DNA of 64,000 nucleotides, from contig JAESUZ010000753.1 of the NCBI GenBank assembly GCA_017311185.1, positions 62,001-126,000 of the forward strand, in the 5' to 3' direction. The notes beneath the pieces are model-generated. The model was given only the letters and a program-made list of their open reading frames with translations. It was not told the DNA's origin and made no database searches. The translations under genes and the position numbers were made by a program. The DNA is from Proteles cristata cristata (lineage: Eukaryota; Chordata; Mammalia; Carnivora; Hyaenidae). Positions 53,578 through 63,684 of this stretch are shown here, piece by piece; positions within the stretch are counted from its first letter, which is position 1; each line of letters starts with the position of its first letter.

Positions 53578-53757
53578 TCTTTAAAGTTTATTTATTTAAT
53601 TGAGAGAGACAGAGACACTGTGAGTGGGGGAGGGGCAGAGAGAGAACCCCAAGCAGGCTTCATGTGAGCTCGACGTGGGACTTGAACTCACTAACCATGA
53701 GATCATGACCTGAACTGAAACCAAGAGTCAGATACTCAACTGACTGAGTCACCTATG
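53578..53757 (-). mobile_element. CAN SINE
   Basis: Antisense copy from CTTTAAAGTTTATTTATTTAATTG to CTGAGTCACCTATGC. Weak duplication ATTCGAGCCCTT / GTTTGAGCCCTT. A CTCCCTCCCTCC tract lies just to its left. Confidence 0.9.
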
Positions 53758-54079
53758 CAATGTTTGAGCCCTTTTCTAAGTGTGCAGTAGCACTTCGGTA
53801 AACCCTATCCTATAGGAAGTGGGGTTGTGGTCTTGAGTTCTGATGTGGAGAGGGGAGATACATTTAGATCACTGCCTCAGCTTTTGCTGGTGATTCTAGG
53901 AATCAGGGCGAGCCCTCAGGAGCTGCCTTGATACATTGGCAGGGAGATACAAATGCCATGCTGTGTCACTTTCAAACATTGACACTCCACTTAGTCTCCT
54001 GGAGAAAATTGCCTACTCCCTACATCACAAGGAAGGATTAGCCATATAAAGGCAGGCCATTTAAAAAGACGATAAGCCC

Positions 54080-54303
54080 TGGGGCGCCTGGGTGGCTTAG
54101 TCGGTTAAGCGTCTGACTTTCGCTTAGGTCATCATCTCGCGGTTCGTGGGTTCGAGCCCCGCGTCAGGCTCTGTGCTGACTGACAGCTTGGAGCCTGGAG
54201 CCTGTTTCAGTCTGTGACTCCCTCTCTCTGACCCTCCCCTGTTCACGCTGTCTCTCTGTCTCCTAGAAATAAAAATAAAAACATTAAAAAAAAAAAAAAA
54301 GAA
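54080..54303 (+). mobile_element. CAN SINE, young 'TTCGCTTAGG' subfamily
   Basis: GGCTTAGTCGGTTAAGCGTC, GACTTTCGCTTAGGTCATCA, TCGCGGTTCGTGGGTTCGAG, TTTCAGTCTGTGACTCCC and TCTCCTAGAAATAAAAATAAA. Duplication TTAAAAAGACGATAAGCCC is exact at 54061-54079 and 54304-54322. Confidence 0.97.
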
Positions 54304-54324
54304 TTAAAAAGACGATAAGCCCCT

Positions 54325-54730
54325 AGTAGGAAAGCTAGAACCTCCTGTTCTAGTTTGAGTTCCCACAGAAGCAGACCTCGAGATTTCCAGGGCACATAAT
54401 TTAATGAGAGATGATCCTAGGAAACACTGGTGAGGGAGTGGGGAATGAGACAGGAGAGAAAGGCAAACATGGTGTTGGCAAGCTAGCAATCCCTGTGGCA
54501 GCTGGCACATAACCCACCAGAGAAGTCTGGCATGTAGTGTAACACGAGCACTTCCAAAGTATCCCATCTGAGTGGTGGAAGATCTGCTGGCCAGAGAGCC
54601 TCTGGCAAGGAGGTGCAGGGGCTGGCTGTTGGAGGTCAGGTCCATGGGCTCAGAAATAGTCAAGGCTAATGTGATGGGGGTACTGGGAGCCCTGCTTCAT
54701 CTCTTATCCCACATTCCTCTTCTAAAGGAT
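54325..54730. other. Unassigned, possibly an ancient repeat
   Basis: 'CATAATTTAATGAGAGATGATCC', 'GGAAACACTGGTGAGGGAGTGGGG' and 'GGTGTTGGCAAGCTAGCAATCCCTGTGGCAGCTGG' look like a dispersed element I cannot name. Confidence 0.3.
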
Positions 54731-54739
54731 CCCCGGCAT

Positions 54740-54880
54740 TTGCTTTTCTTTTACATAGAGAATAAATTCAGAAGTCAGAAAGGCAAACTGACCCCCAAGG
54801 TCACAGAGCCAGATTTTGATATTCAAGGTCATGAGAATCCAGGTGTCTTGACTCCCACTTCAGTGCTCCTTCTTGGCTAC
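54740..54880 (-). mobile_element. MIR, antisense
   Basis: 'CAAACTGACCCCCAAGGTCACAGAGCCAG' and 'AATCCAGGTGTCTTGACTCCCACTTCAGTGCTCC' fit an antisense MIR. Confidence 0.6.
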
Positions 54881-54889
54881 TCAAGGCAG

Positions 54890-55780
54890 AAATTTATGTC
54901 TATAATGATTCATGAGGCATACTGCACCCGATTAATGGAACAGTATTTCCCTCCCCAGTGTGGGTTTGTTAGTCTTTTTCTGAGTGGAAAATTGTCAGAG
55001 GGATTAAATCCTCTTTGAGAGCCAGAGAAAGAGGAAAAAAAAAGAAAAAAAAGCTGAGTGTGTAAATAAAGTCTCCCAGGAAGATCATATTTTTGGACGC
55101 ATTTATTATTCATGTCTTTTTGTCATTGTCATGTCTTCAGTGTTTACTTGGTCTTCTAGCTTTTTGTTTTTCCAAGGGCATGGCTGATCCATTCTTAGAA
55201 GAGCCCGACAGCCATCACCTTAACAATGGCTTATTACTGTCCAGGTTATTAAAGACGTGGCGCAAATGTTTATCACAGACCTCACCTGGTGGGATGAGGC
55301 ACGTGACTTTGGCACATCACACATTTGTGGAGCTCCTCTGGATGAAAGGGTCCGGCTTGTTTATCAAGTGCCTCCCTGGGTGCGGATGGGCTCTCTTCGC
55401 TTCTGAAATGCCCCCAAGCCTTTGGTAATGCCAAGAGGGAAGCATCTGTGCGATTCTCAAGGCTGAGCCTGAGGCTTCAACCAGCCTGTGCCAAGGAGGA
55501 CACATCTGCTGAAGATGTTGACTGTGGCCGCCAGCAAGAGCTAAGGCCCCAGCAGGTCAGAAGCATTTACATTGGTAACAACACTCTAAGCCTCTGAAAC
55601 AAGCTAGAAACGTGACAAATTATTCTGAGCTTTGTACAGAAGTTTCCAGTCATGGATGAGCCATAAACCGTGTCCACTGGAGGAGTGAAGAAAAGATCCA
55701 GAGGTTTCATCAATTCTTGTTCCCTGATCCTTGGATGCATTTTGGCAGTCAAATTGTTTCTTCATTTTCTTATTTATGAG
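54890..55780. other. Unique sequence
   Basis: No repeat or gene recognised. An open stretch of 111 codons at 55093-55428 (+) has no start context or domain. Confidence 0.4.
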
Positions 55781-55789
55781 AACCCAAAA

Positions 55790-56370
55790 GTTTTAAGTCC
55801 TATTATGTGATCATTTCTCCTAAACTTTTGAGAAGATCTTCATATTGGAAAAACTTGCCCAAGTCTCTCTTTAGAATTCCCAGAAGGGAATTGCTGGGTT
55901 TTAAAGTGTGCACTTTTTTTTTTAATGTTTATTTATTTATTTTGAGAAAGAGAGAGCAGGGGACGGACAGAGGGAGACAGAGAAAGAATCCCAAGCAGAC
56001 TCTGCTGTCAGCATAGAGCCGGCAACATGGGCCTCAAACCCACAAACCATGAGTTAATGACCAGAGCTAAAATGAAGAGTCAGGCACTTAACCGACTGAG
56101 CCGTCCAGGCATCCTGAGGTGTGCATATTTTTGAAAGGCATGCATCTGGTTTCCAGAAATGGGGAAAGCATGTTTATACTCCCCTTCATATGGTTTCTGG
56201 TGTCTCTTTCCTTCGATCTTCTTCAGTAATGGATGTGTTATTTGTAGATTTGCCAGCCTGATAGGTGGAAGATGATATGGCATCTTTGCTTTACTTTGCA
56301 TCCCTCTGAATACAGTTATGGAGATTTTTTTCTTGCAGACATTGTCCATTTGCATGTTATTTGCCTGCAC
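55790..56370 (-). mobile_element. Old L1 3' part, antisense, split by SINE
   Basis: 'GGGAATTGCTGGGTTTTAAAGTGTGCAC' before the SINE and 'GTGTGCATATTTTTGAAAGGCATG', 'CTTTGCTTTACTTTGCATCCC', 'GACATTGTCCATTTGCATG' after it follow the antisense L1 ORF2 end ('gaattgctgggtcat... tttgcatttccctgat... ggccatttgtat'). Confidence 0.65.
55916..56115 (-). mobile_element. CAN SINE in L1
   Basis: Antisense copy from a T-run/AATGTTTATTTATTTATTTTG to GAGCCGTCCAGGCATCC. Duplication AAGTGTGCAC (from 55904) and AGGTGTGCAT (from 56118). Confidence 0.92.
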
Positions 56371-56374
56371 TTGG

Positions 56375-56660
56375 AGGACACGGATAATGCCCTACTCCTG
56401 TCCTTCCCTTTTTGCCAGAATAATTTCAACTAAGCCAGATACCATCCCTGCTTCTTCAGGGCTCCGAATATACTTGGGCTGGGTAGAGAGTCGTGTGAGT
56501 CCTTGGGAGACAGATCAGCCCCTGAAACTGTTCCCATGTCAGGGCCTCACCTGCCTGTGCATGCATATTAGACCCAATGGCTGCTCTCAGCTAGAAAACC
56601 TGTTTGTGGGAAAGGATTTCAATCAGGCATATTCCTCACTCACTTCAATAAAACATGGAA
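56375..56660. other. Unique sequence
   Basis: No gene or repeat recognised. Confidence 0.4.
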
Positions 56661-56664
56661 TGAG

Positions 56665-56888
56665 AAGGACACCTGGGTGACTCAGTCTGTTAAGCATCAG
56701 ACTCTTGGCTTTGGCTCAGGTCATGATCTCACGGTTCCTGAGCTCAAGTCCATCATTGGACTCAATGCTGACAGTGTGGAGCCTGCTTGGGGTCTCTCTC
56801 TTTCCCTCTCTCTCTGTCCCTCCCCTGCTCATGCTCTCTTGCTCTCTCTCTCTCTCAAAAATATATTAAAAATTAAAAAAAAAACAAC
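56665..56888 (+). mobile_element. CAN SINE (older type)
   Basis: Head AGGACACCTGGGTGACTCAG, 'CTCTTGGCTTTGGCTCAGG', tail CTCTCAAAAATATATTAAAAATT. Duplication CATGGAATGAG / CTATGGAATGAG near 56654 and 56891. Confidence 0.93.
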
Positions 56889-57020
56889 AACTATGGAATG
56901 AGTCCAGGGAAGGCGGTCCATTCCTACTTTTTCAAGTCAGACTTTCCTGTGTGTTTTTTTTTCCTGTGTTTTGTTGTTGGTATAGCTTGTTCTATGTTGT
57001 AATTTTTATTATTTGATTTT

Positions 57021-57220
57021 GATTTTTAAAAGTTTATTTATTTTAAGAGAGAGAGAGAGCAAGCAGGGGAGGGGCAGAGAGAAAGAGAGAGAACCCCAAG
57101 CAGGTTTTGCACTGTGAGTGCAGAGCCTGACACAGGGCTGGAATTCACGAACTGTGAGACCATGACCTGAGCTGAAATCAGCAGTCTGACACTTAACCAA
57201 CTGAGCCACCCAGGTGTTCC
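57021..57220 (-). mobile_element. CAN SINE
   Basis: Antisense copy from TTTTTAAAAGTTTATTTATTTT to GAGCCACCCAGGTGTTCC. Confidence 0.92.
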
Positions 57221-57224
57221 TGCA

Positions 57225-58740
57225 TTGTTAACTTTTAAAAAGAAACTATATTTTGCTTAAAACTATAAACACAGCTTTCTTTGAGTGACTTTATTTTGCC
57301 TTCTAATGAGGTAACCCAGATGGGGACAGTCATATTGTGTACCAGGCCATTGACTCTGAGCACCTTTGCTTCTCATTTTCCTGTGCCTGATGCTCTGGGA
57401 TGCTGGGTGTGAGAGAATGGTTTATTGAAATCCTTTTTGATGTTTATCCAAAGGTGAGCCCCTTGGAAATGGGCAACATTTTCCCCATTCGTTGTGTTCT
57501 TTAACACCTTTACTACTGACTTAGTGAGTTGGCTCGGTCTGTCTTAGAGGTCAGGAGATGTCAGTATGTGGTCTGCAGTCAGATTGGCATTTTCGGTGTT
57601 GAGAATGAGCTATAAACTCAGGCAGACGCCAATCAGAAGAGAAGGAAAGCTGAACCTGGTCCGGTCTACCTGAAAATGGATCTGTTCATTTCCTCTAGGA
57701 ATTTTCTTGTGCTATGTGGATGGACAGTTCTCTTGGAACACCACTAAGATTATGAAAAGGGGAAAACAGGAAGCAGGAACCAAGTTTACTGTATATGAAC
57801 TGAACCCGTGGTAACCAGCTCAGTGAGGTATTGTGCACAGGTTCACACCCTGCATGCAGGGCCCTTTCTCTCCCACTAGAGGGCAGTGCCGTCACTCTTA
57901 AAGCAGCAGTACCTGGGAAGAACTGGTTACTTCTTGGAGTCCGCAGAAGCTCACTGCATTGAAGAGGCTACTTTGTGTCTCAGCTTCCACTCTCAAGGTG
58001 TGTTCTGAACATCACAACACTCTCCTGGGCAGCCAGGCATGGGGAAGATTAGTGTCTGGAAACTCCTGTTGTAAATTATGCACAGTCCCTGCTTGCTTGT
58101 ATTTCATTAATAAAATGTGATTGTAACCCTGGGGCTTTTTTTACACTTCCTGGAGCAGCACAGTCTGCTCTTCTCCTTTGCCTCTGTAACTTGGTTTAAG
58201 TGTGGCTGCAGATAAGCCGTTTTTCACTCTCAATACATCAGGCAGTGCTGCCATTTAACAAAACCACCATTCTGACTTCTGGGTTTTCTAGGTCAACCGG
58301 CAGCTGCTGTGTGGGGTCAGCTCCTTGACCTCAGGTCTCAAGTTCCTTCCGATTACAAAGCATTCTTTATTGAAATATTTACATTTCTACCAGTCTTTTC
58401 ATTTATTTATTTTGTTGTCAGCCTTGGAGGATGTATGAGGTGACCTGCCTTTTAATTGTGGGAATGAAGGAGCTTCTATTTCCTAGAAGGCGACCAGTGT
58501 TAATTCTGAGAGCTACTGCAGTGCTATTCCTGGTCGGAGGTACAGGGTTTGGGAGTGGTTGTTGCTTGGCAACCAGTATAGTGACACTTTATTTTCTGGG
58601 CCTGTGAACCTAAATTTGTACAGGAAGCACATAAAGGATTCACTTAGCAAGTCGTCTCTTCCCCCCTTTTCCCTCCCCTGGATCCATGAATACAACTACC
58701 ACCGTCATTTTAGCTAATAATTATATAGCATTACTGTGTT
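57225..58740. other. Unique sequence
   Basis: About 1.5 kb with no repeat, RNA or gene recognised. Confidence 0.4.
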
Positions 58741-59261
58741 CCAGGTATGGCTTATTTTTGTTTTACTGAAATTTGTGTTTTAGAGCAGTTTTAGATTTAC
58801 AGAAAAACCGTGCAGACAGTACACAGAGTTCTTATGTATCCTGCATCTAGTTTTCTCTATTATTAACATACATTAATGTGGCATGTTTGTTACAATTACT
58901 GAACCAATACTGATACATGATTATTAACTAGAGCCTATGCTTTATACAGATTTTTAAAGTTTTGACCTAATGTCCTTTTTCTGTTCCTGCATCCATCCAA
59001 GGTATCACATTACATTAGTTCTCACCCCTCCTTAAGCTGCTCTTGGCTGTGACTGTTTCTCAGACTTGCCTTGGTTTTGATGACCTTGGTAATTTTGAGG
59101 AGCGCTGGTGAGTTGTTTTGTGGAATGTCTTTCTACTGGAATTTTACTGAGGTTTCTCATGACTATAATGGGGTTATGCATTTTTGAGAGGAAGACTACA
59201 GAAATAAAGCTCCATTGTCATGACATCATATCAAGGGCACATACTGTCAACATGATGTATT

Positions 59262-59478
59262 GGGGCACCTGCGTGGTTCAGTCGTTTAAGCGTCCAACTC
59301 TTGATACTGGCTCAGGTCAGGAACTGGCATCAGATAGTGAGCCCTGCATTAGGTCCCACGTTGAGCATGGAGCCTGTTTGGGATTCTCTGTCCCTTTCTC
59401 TCTCTGCCTTTTCCCTACTTGTGCACATGCACACACACACACTCTCTCTCTCACACAAATAAATAAATAAAAAACATT
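59262..59478 (+). mobile_element. CAN SINE (older type) in L1
   Basis: Head GGGGCACCTGCGTGGTTCAGTCG, body 'TTGAGCATGGAGCCTGTTTGGGATTC', tail CACACAAATAAATAAATAAA. The L1 text resumes at 'TTAACATGGTTGATGCTGAC'. Confidence 0.93.
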
Positions 59479-61251
59479 CCTTAACATGGTTGATGCTGAC
59501 ATTTATCGCATAGCTGAAGTAGTGTTTGGCTGGTTTCCTCCCTGTGAAGTTACTACCCTCCGTGTATCCATATCCTTGTGCTCTTGAAAGAAAGCCATTA
59601 TATACACTTAAGGAGTGGGGAGATGTGCTTCACACCCTGGAAAGCAGAGTATCTGCACAATGTTTTTGCATTTATGCACAGGAAATTTGTCTCTTTTTGA
59701 TCATATATTTATTCATTTACTTTTATCAATATGGATTCATGGAGATTTATTTTGTACTGTGGGTAATAACAAAATACTGCTTAATTTTGGTTGCTCAAAT
59801 TTTACGAGATTTGGCCACTTGGAGCTCTTTTAGCTGGCCTTTCTGTCCCTTTAACATTCCGGCATCATTGTGAGTGTTGTTGCTCTTGTCTCTGAGCACT
59901 TTCTTAGTTTCTGGCACTACAGGGTTTTCAAGGCTCATCTCGTGCATCTCCTGACCCATTCCTACAATCAGTCATTTCTCCAAGGATCCCTGGTTTCTTT
60001 TATTGGAGGATGGTATCAGAAACCAAGGTCTGGGCTCCGGGTGTGCTTGTTGCTACAAGGGTGCTGTCGCTTGTAGGCCCTCTCAGCTGTCAGAGCAGAG
60101 AAATAAATGTGTGTACGCTAATTTATAACTGTATTTACATTTAACCACCTTTATCTGTAATAAGCTAAGTACAGTTCATACTAATGTCTTCAGCTCTGAT
60201 CAGTTACCACATGAACAGTTCTAGCCTTCTCCCTGGCTTATCTCTAATCTCCTGCTCCAGCAGTGATGAAAGTCCCTCCACTTACCGTGCATTTACTTCA
60301 TTGTTCAGTCCAGTACACATGTATACCACTATCCAGATTGTTAACCCATATCCTCATGGAAATAGCTTTATCAACTAGAGTACATTGCTTATGTATGTTT
60401 TATTTCGCCTTTACTTTTACAATCTCTTAATTTCTAAAGTCACTTAGGTAGTACCTATTTTCCTTACTCTTTAGTAAGGTTGTTTCATATATTTGTAATA
60501 TAGTTAGGTTGCTCTGTCACATTCTGCATATCATCCTGAGATCTGCCTGATTATCCAAATGAGATTTTAAGTTTACGTATATTTAACATTATGCTAAAAG
60601 CTCTGTTTCACCCGTTAATCTATTTAATCCTCCCCCAGTGCCTAGGAACTATTGACTCTTTAACTGTCTCTATAGTTTTGTCTTTTCAATCATATCACAT
60701 AATTGCAGTAATACAGTATGGAGCCTTTTCAGATTGATTTCTTTCACTTAGCATATACATTTAAGAGTTACTGATGTCTTTTCATGGCTTGATAGCTCAT
60801 TTCCTTTTATTATTAAATAATATTCAGTTGTATGAATATACTCCAGTTCATTTATTCATTCACCCATTTAAGGACATCTTGACTGTTTCTGTCTTTCTAG
60901 CAATTATGAATAAAGCTGCTATAACATTTGCGTCAGGTTTTGGTGTGGACATTGTTCTGAAATAAGGTGGATAAAAACCTAGGAGTGAGATTGATGGATT
61001 GTGTACAAAGATTATTTATTTATCTTTGTAAGGAATCATCAATCTGTGTTCCAAATTGGCTCTGCCATTTGCATTCCTACCAGTGAAGAATGAGAGTTAC
61101 TGTTGCCCTGTTTCTTCACCAGCAACTGTCATGGTCATTTTTCCCCTTTATTTTCACAAGTCTAATGTGTATGTAGTGGTGTCTCATTGATGTTTTAGTT
61201 TGTAAATCCCTGATAACAAATGATAAATATTTTTTCATATTCTTATTTCCT

Positions 61252-61256
61252 GTCTG

Positions 61257-61289
<33 letters not shown>
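61252..61289. repeat. (TCTA)n microsatellite
   Basis: TGTC units followed by about eight TCTA units and a T10 run, inside the L1. Confidence 0.97.
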
Positions 61290-61493
61290 ATTTTTTTTTT
61301 TGGTGAAATCTCTGCTCAGATCTCTCATCCGTTTTTAATTGAGCTTCCTTGTTCTTAAGTTTTATGAATTCTTTGGATACAAGTCCTTTTTTGTCAGATA
61401 TATGTTTACAAATATTTGCAGCCTTCTGTGGATTATCTTTTTATCCTTTTAACAGTGTCTTTTGCCTAACAAGTATTTTTAGTTATTTTATTT

Positions 61494-61676
61494 ATTTTTT
61501 TAGGTTTATTTATTTATTTTAAGAGAGAGAGAAAGAGAGAGTGAGAGAGCGAGCACGAGTAGGGGATGGGCTGACAGCACAGAGCCTGACTTGGGGCTCC
61601 AACTCATGAACTGTGAGATCATGACTTGAGCCCAAGTCAAGAATTGGGTTAACCAACTGAACCACCCAGGTGCCCC
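61494..61676 (-). mobile_element. CAN SINE in L1
   Basis: Antisense copy from TTTTTTTAGGTTTATTTATTTATTTT to GAACCACCCAGGTGCCCC; the body is shortened between GGGGATGGG and CTGACAGCACAGAGCC. Confidence 0.92.
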
Positions 61677-61887
61677 TAGAGCAGGCATTTTTAATCCTAA
61701 TAAAGTCTAACTTAGGTCATGCTTTTGGTGGTGTCTCTAAAACCCATCTCCAAACCCATGATAACCTAGATATTTTCCTTTGTTCTTTTCTAAAAGTTTT
61801 ATTATTTTGCATTTTACATTTAGGTCTGTGATCCATTTTGAGTTAATTTTTGTGAGCAATGTAGTTTGTATTTAGCTGCTGCTGTGT

Positions 61888-61982
61888 TTCCTCTTCCTCC
61901 TTTTCTTTCTCTTCCTTCTCCCCCTTCCCCTCCTCCTCTTCTCCTTTCCCTCCTCCTCCCCCCTTTCTCCTCCTCCTTCTTT
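61888..61982 (+). repeat. (CCT/CTT)n pyrimidine tract
   Basis: About 95 bp of almost pure C and T (TTCCTCTTCCTCCTTTTCTT and onward) replaces a stretch of the L1; the L1 text is present on both sides. The minus strand is a polypurine run. Confidence 0.95.
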
Positions 61983-62264
61983 ACATTTGAACATCTAGTT
62001 GTTTCGGCAGCATTTGTTGAAAAGACCACCCTTTCTCCATTGAATTGCTTTTGCTCCTTTGTCAAAGATCACTTGACTCAAATTTGTGTGGATATGTTTC
62101 TAGACTCTATTCTGTTCCTTTGATCTAATGTCTCTTCTTTCATCAGTATCATGCTCTTTTAATTACTGTAGCTTTATTGTAAATTTTGAAATCAGTTGGT
62201 ATGATTCCTCTAACTTTGTTCCTCTTCAGTATGATGTCTGCCATTCTAGATCTTTTGCCCTATG

Positions 62265-62440
62265 CATGGTTTTAAATGCTTTAAATATATTATTACCCTT
62301 AATCCTCATAGCAACCCACAAAGAGGCCCAAAGAAGTTGTGCAACCTGTACAAAGTCACATCGCCAGATAATGGAGGAGGCAGGATTGAAGTTTTGGTGG
62401 GGTGGCTACAGAGGCTGGCACATAACCACTGAGCAGACGG
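62265..62440 (-). mobile_element. MIR, antisense
   Basis: 'TTACCCTTAATCCTCATAGCAACCCAC', 'GAGGCCCAAAGAAGTTGTGCAACC', 'CAAAGTCACATCGCCAG', 'GAGGAGGCAGGATTGAAG' and 'GCACATAACCACTGAGC' are antisense MIR. Confidence 0.75.
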
Positions 62441-62559
62441 TCACTGAAGGTAATGAAGAAGGAATCCTTATTTATTTTTGACAACTTAGTGAAAATATTC
62501 ATGAGGCTATTTACTAGACCCGTTTTATTGGAAAATAGGTAATGAGGAGTTTCAGAATT

Positions 62560-62930
62560 CTTGCTCTGACTTGTTTTGACTCCTGACTCCACCAATTACA
62601 AGCCACAGGACCTTGGGCAGACATGAGTCCAAAAATCAGAGTCTTGGGGCAGCTGGGTGGCTCAGTCAGTTAAGCATCTGACTCTTGATCTCAGCTGAGA
62701 TCATGATTTCATGGTTTGTGAGTTCGAGCCCCACATCAGGCTCTGTGCTGATGGTGTGAAGCCTTCCTGGAATTCTCTCTTTCTTCCTCTCTCTCTCTGC
62801 CCCTACCCCACTCATGCTCTCTCTCTCAAAATAAATAAGTAAACTTAAAACAAATTCAAAAATCAGAGTCTTCACTTATAAAATGGAGCCTAGTAGGCCC
62901 CTTTGATAGTGTCTTTCTGGCTTACTAAAT
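62560..62930 (+). mobile_element. MIR, sense, split by SINE
   Basis: 'TGACTCCTGACTCCACCAATTACAAGCC', 'GGACCTTGGGCAGACATGAG' before the SINE and 'CAGAGTCTTCACTTATAAAATGGAGCC' after it form one MIR. Confidence 0.75.
62646..62856 (+). mobile_element. CAN SINE in MIR
   Basis: Head GGGGCAGCTGGGTGGCTCAG, body GTGCTGATGGTGTGAAGCC, tail CTCTCAAAATAAATAAGTAAAC. Perfect 16-bp duplication CAAAAATCAGAGTCTT at 62630-62645 and 62857-62872. Confidence 0.96.
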
Positions 62931-62934
62931 AATT

Positions 62935-63350
62935 CCCCCTTCTCAGCAATGGTAGGGGATCTGTGCAATGTAGTTCTGCTCCCTGGCCATAATAACTGTT
63001 TGAATCAGGCCAGATAGCTTCGCTAGCTTAGAAATGTGAAATACAGAGAGAGGGACCCTTGGTGTTGAGGCACCATTATAGCTACAGTCCGGAGAGTAGG
63101 TACATCAGTTCCTGCTACTCCAGTTTTTGGGGTTGCCCTTCGTCCTCAGCCAGCCTGACCTGGATGCTTAGGGATGGATTAGTTGGTTGAACAACTCCAG
63201 TATCTTAAAACAAACAAACAAACAAACAAACAAACAAACAAACAAAACTCATTCCCCATTTCTTCTTCTCTACTTCTCCTTATTAAAACAAAACAAAACA
63301 ACAGCTTAAGCTGGGCAGAATCAGCTGTTCTTGCTTACAGGTACCTTAAT
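62935..63350. other. Unique sequence with (AAAC)n
   Basis: No gene or dispersed repeat recognised apart from the tract at 63207-63246. Confidence 0.4.
63207..63246. repeat. (AAAC)n microsatellite
   Basis: Nine to ten AAAC units, likely polymorphic; a smaller (AAAAC)n lies at 63285-63300. Confidence 0.97.
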
Positions 63351-63354
63351 TAGT

Positions 63355-63465
63355 GCCGGAATAATAGTAGCTACTGCATTGCTTACGAGGATTAAATAAG
63401 ATAACTTACAAAGCACTTAGCACAGTGCCTGCCTGTGAGTAAGTAAGTACCTGATAATTAGTAGC
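63355..63465 (+). mobile_element. MIR 3' half, sense
   Basis: 'ATAATAGTAGCTACTGCATTGC', 'GAGGATTAAATAAGATAACTTACAAAGCACTTAGCACAGTGCCTGCC' and 'GTAAGTAAGTACCTGATAATTAG' are the MIR 3' half, well kept. Confidence 0.85.
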
Positions 63466-63489
63466 TTTTACTAATATCTAATAATAGCC

Positions 63490-63680
63490 CTTGATATTTA
63501 CCTAGTGCTTTATAATATAAACTATATACTCTTGTGTTGCCTGCTTATTCTCCTTAACAACTGGGGGGAATGGTGTCCACATGTATGGACGAGAAAATAG
63601 GATGATGTTTATGAGTTTGCCTAAGATCACCAAGCTGTTGAGTGGCTGAGTTGGGAACCCCAGTGAGGCCCTTTGCTGGC
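63490..63680 (-). mobile_element. MIR, antisense
   Basis: 'TTTACCTAGTGCTTTATAATATAAAC', 'GGACGAGAAAATAGGATGATG', 'GAGTTTGCCTAAGATCACCAAGCTG' and 'GAGTGGCTGAGTTGGGAACCCC' are antisense MIR. It faces the sense copy just upstream. Confidence 0.75.
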
Positions 63681-63684
63681 AGGT

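Larger units (their letters stand above)
58745..62260 (-). mobile_element. Old L1M-class L1, antisense: 3' UTR plus 3' half of ORF2
   Basis: Starts with the antisense 3' UTR: 'AGCAGTTTTAGATTTACAGAAAAACC', 'GTTACAATTACTGAACCAATACTGATACATG', 'GACCTAATGTCCTTTTTCTGTTCC', 'CTCTTGGCTGTGACTGTTTCTCAGACTTGCC', 'CTCTTAATTTCTAAAGTCACTTAGG'. Then the ORF2 end: 'CAATTATGAATAAAGCTGCTATAA' near 60900, 'TTTATGAATTCTTTGGATACAAG' near 61360, 'TTTGAGTTAATTTTTGTGAG' near 61840, 'AATTACTGTAGCTTTATTGTAAATTTTGAAATCAG' near 62160. Two SINEs and two simple repeats interrupt it. All frames are broken. Confidence 0.85.

Noticed and set aside
54572..55018. 148-codon plus-strand open stretch
   Set aside because: It crosses an antisense MIR and has no domain.
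195..62856. tRNA genes suggested by A-box/B-box matches such as GGTTCGAGCCCC
   Set aside because: Every match is the tRNA-derived head of a CAN SINE, with no acceptor-stem closure or CCA-type 3' end of its own.
195..62856. A CRISPR-like array suggested by a repeated ~30-bp block
   Set aside because: The repeats are dispersed SINE heads on both strands at irregular spacing, in a vertebrate genome.
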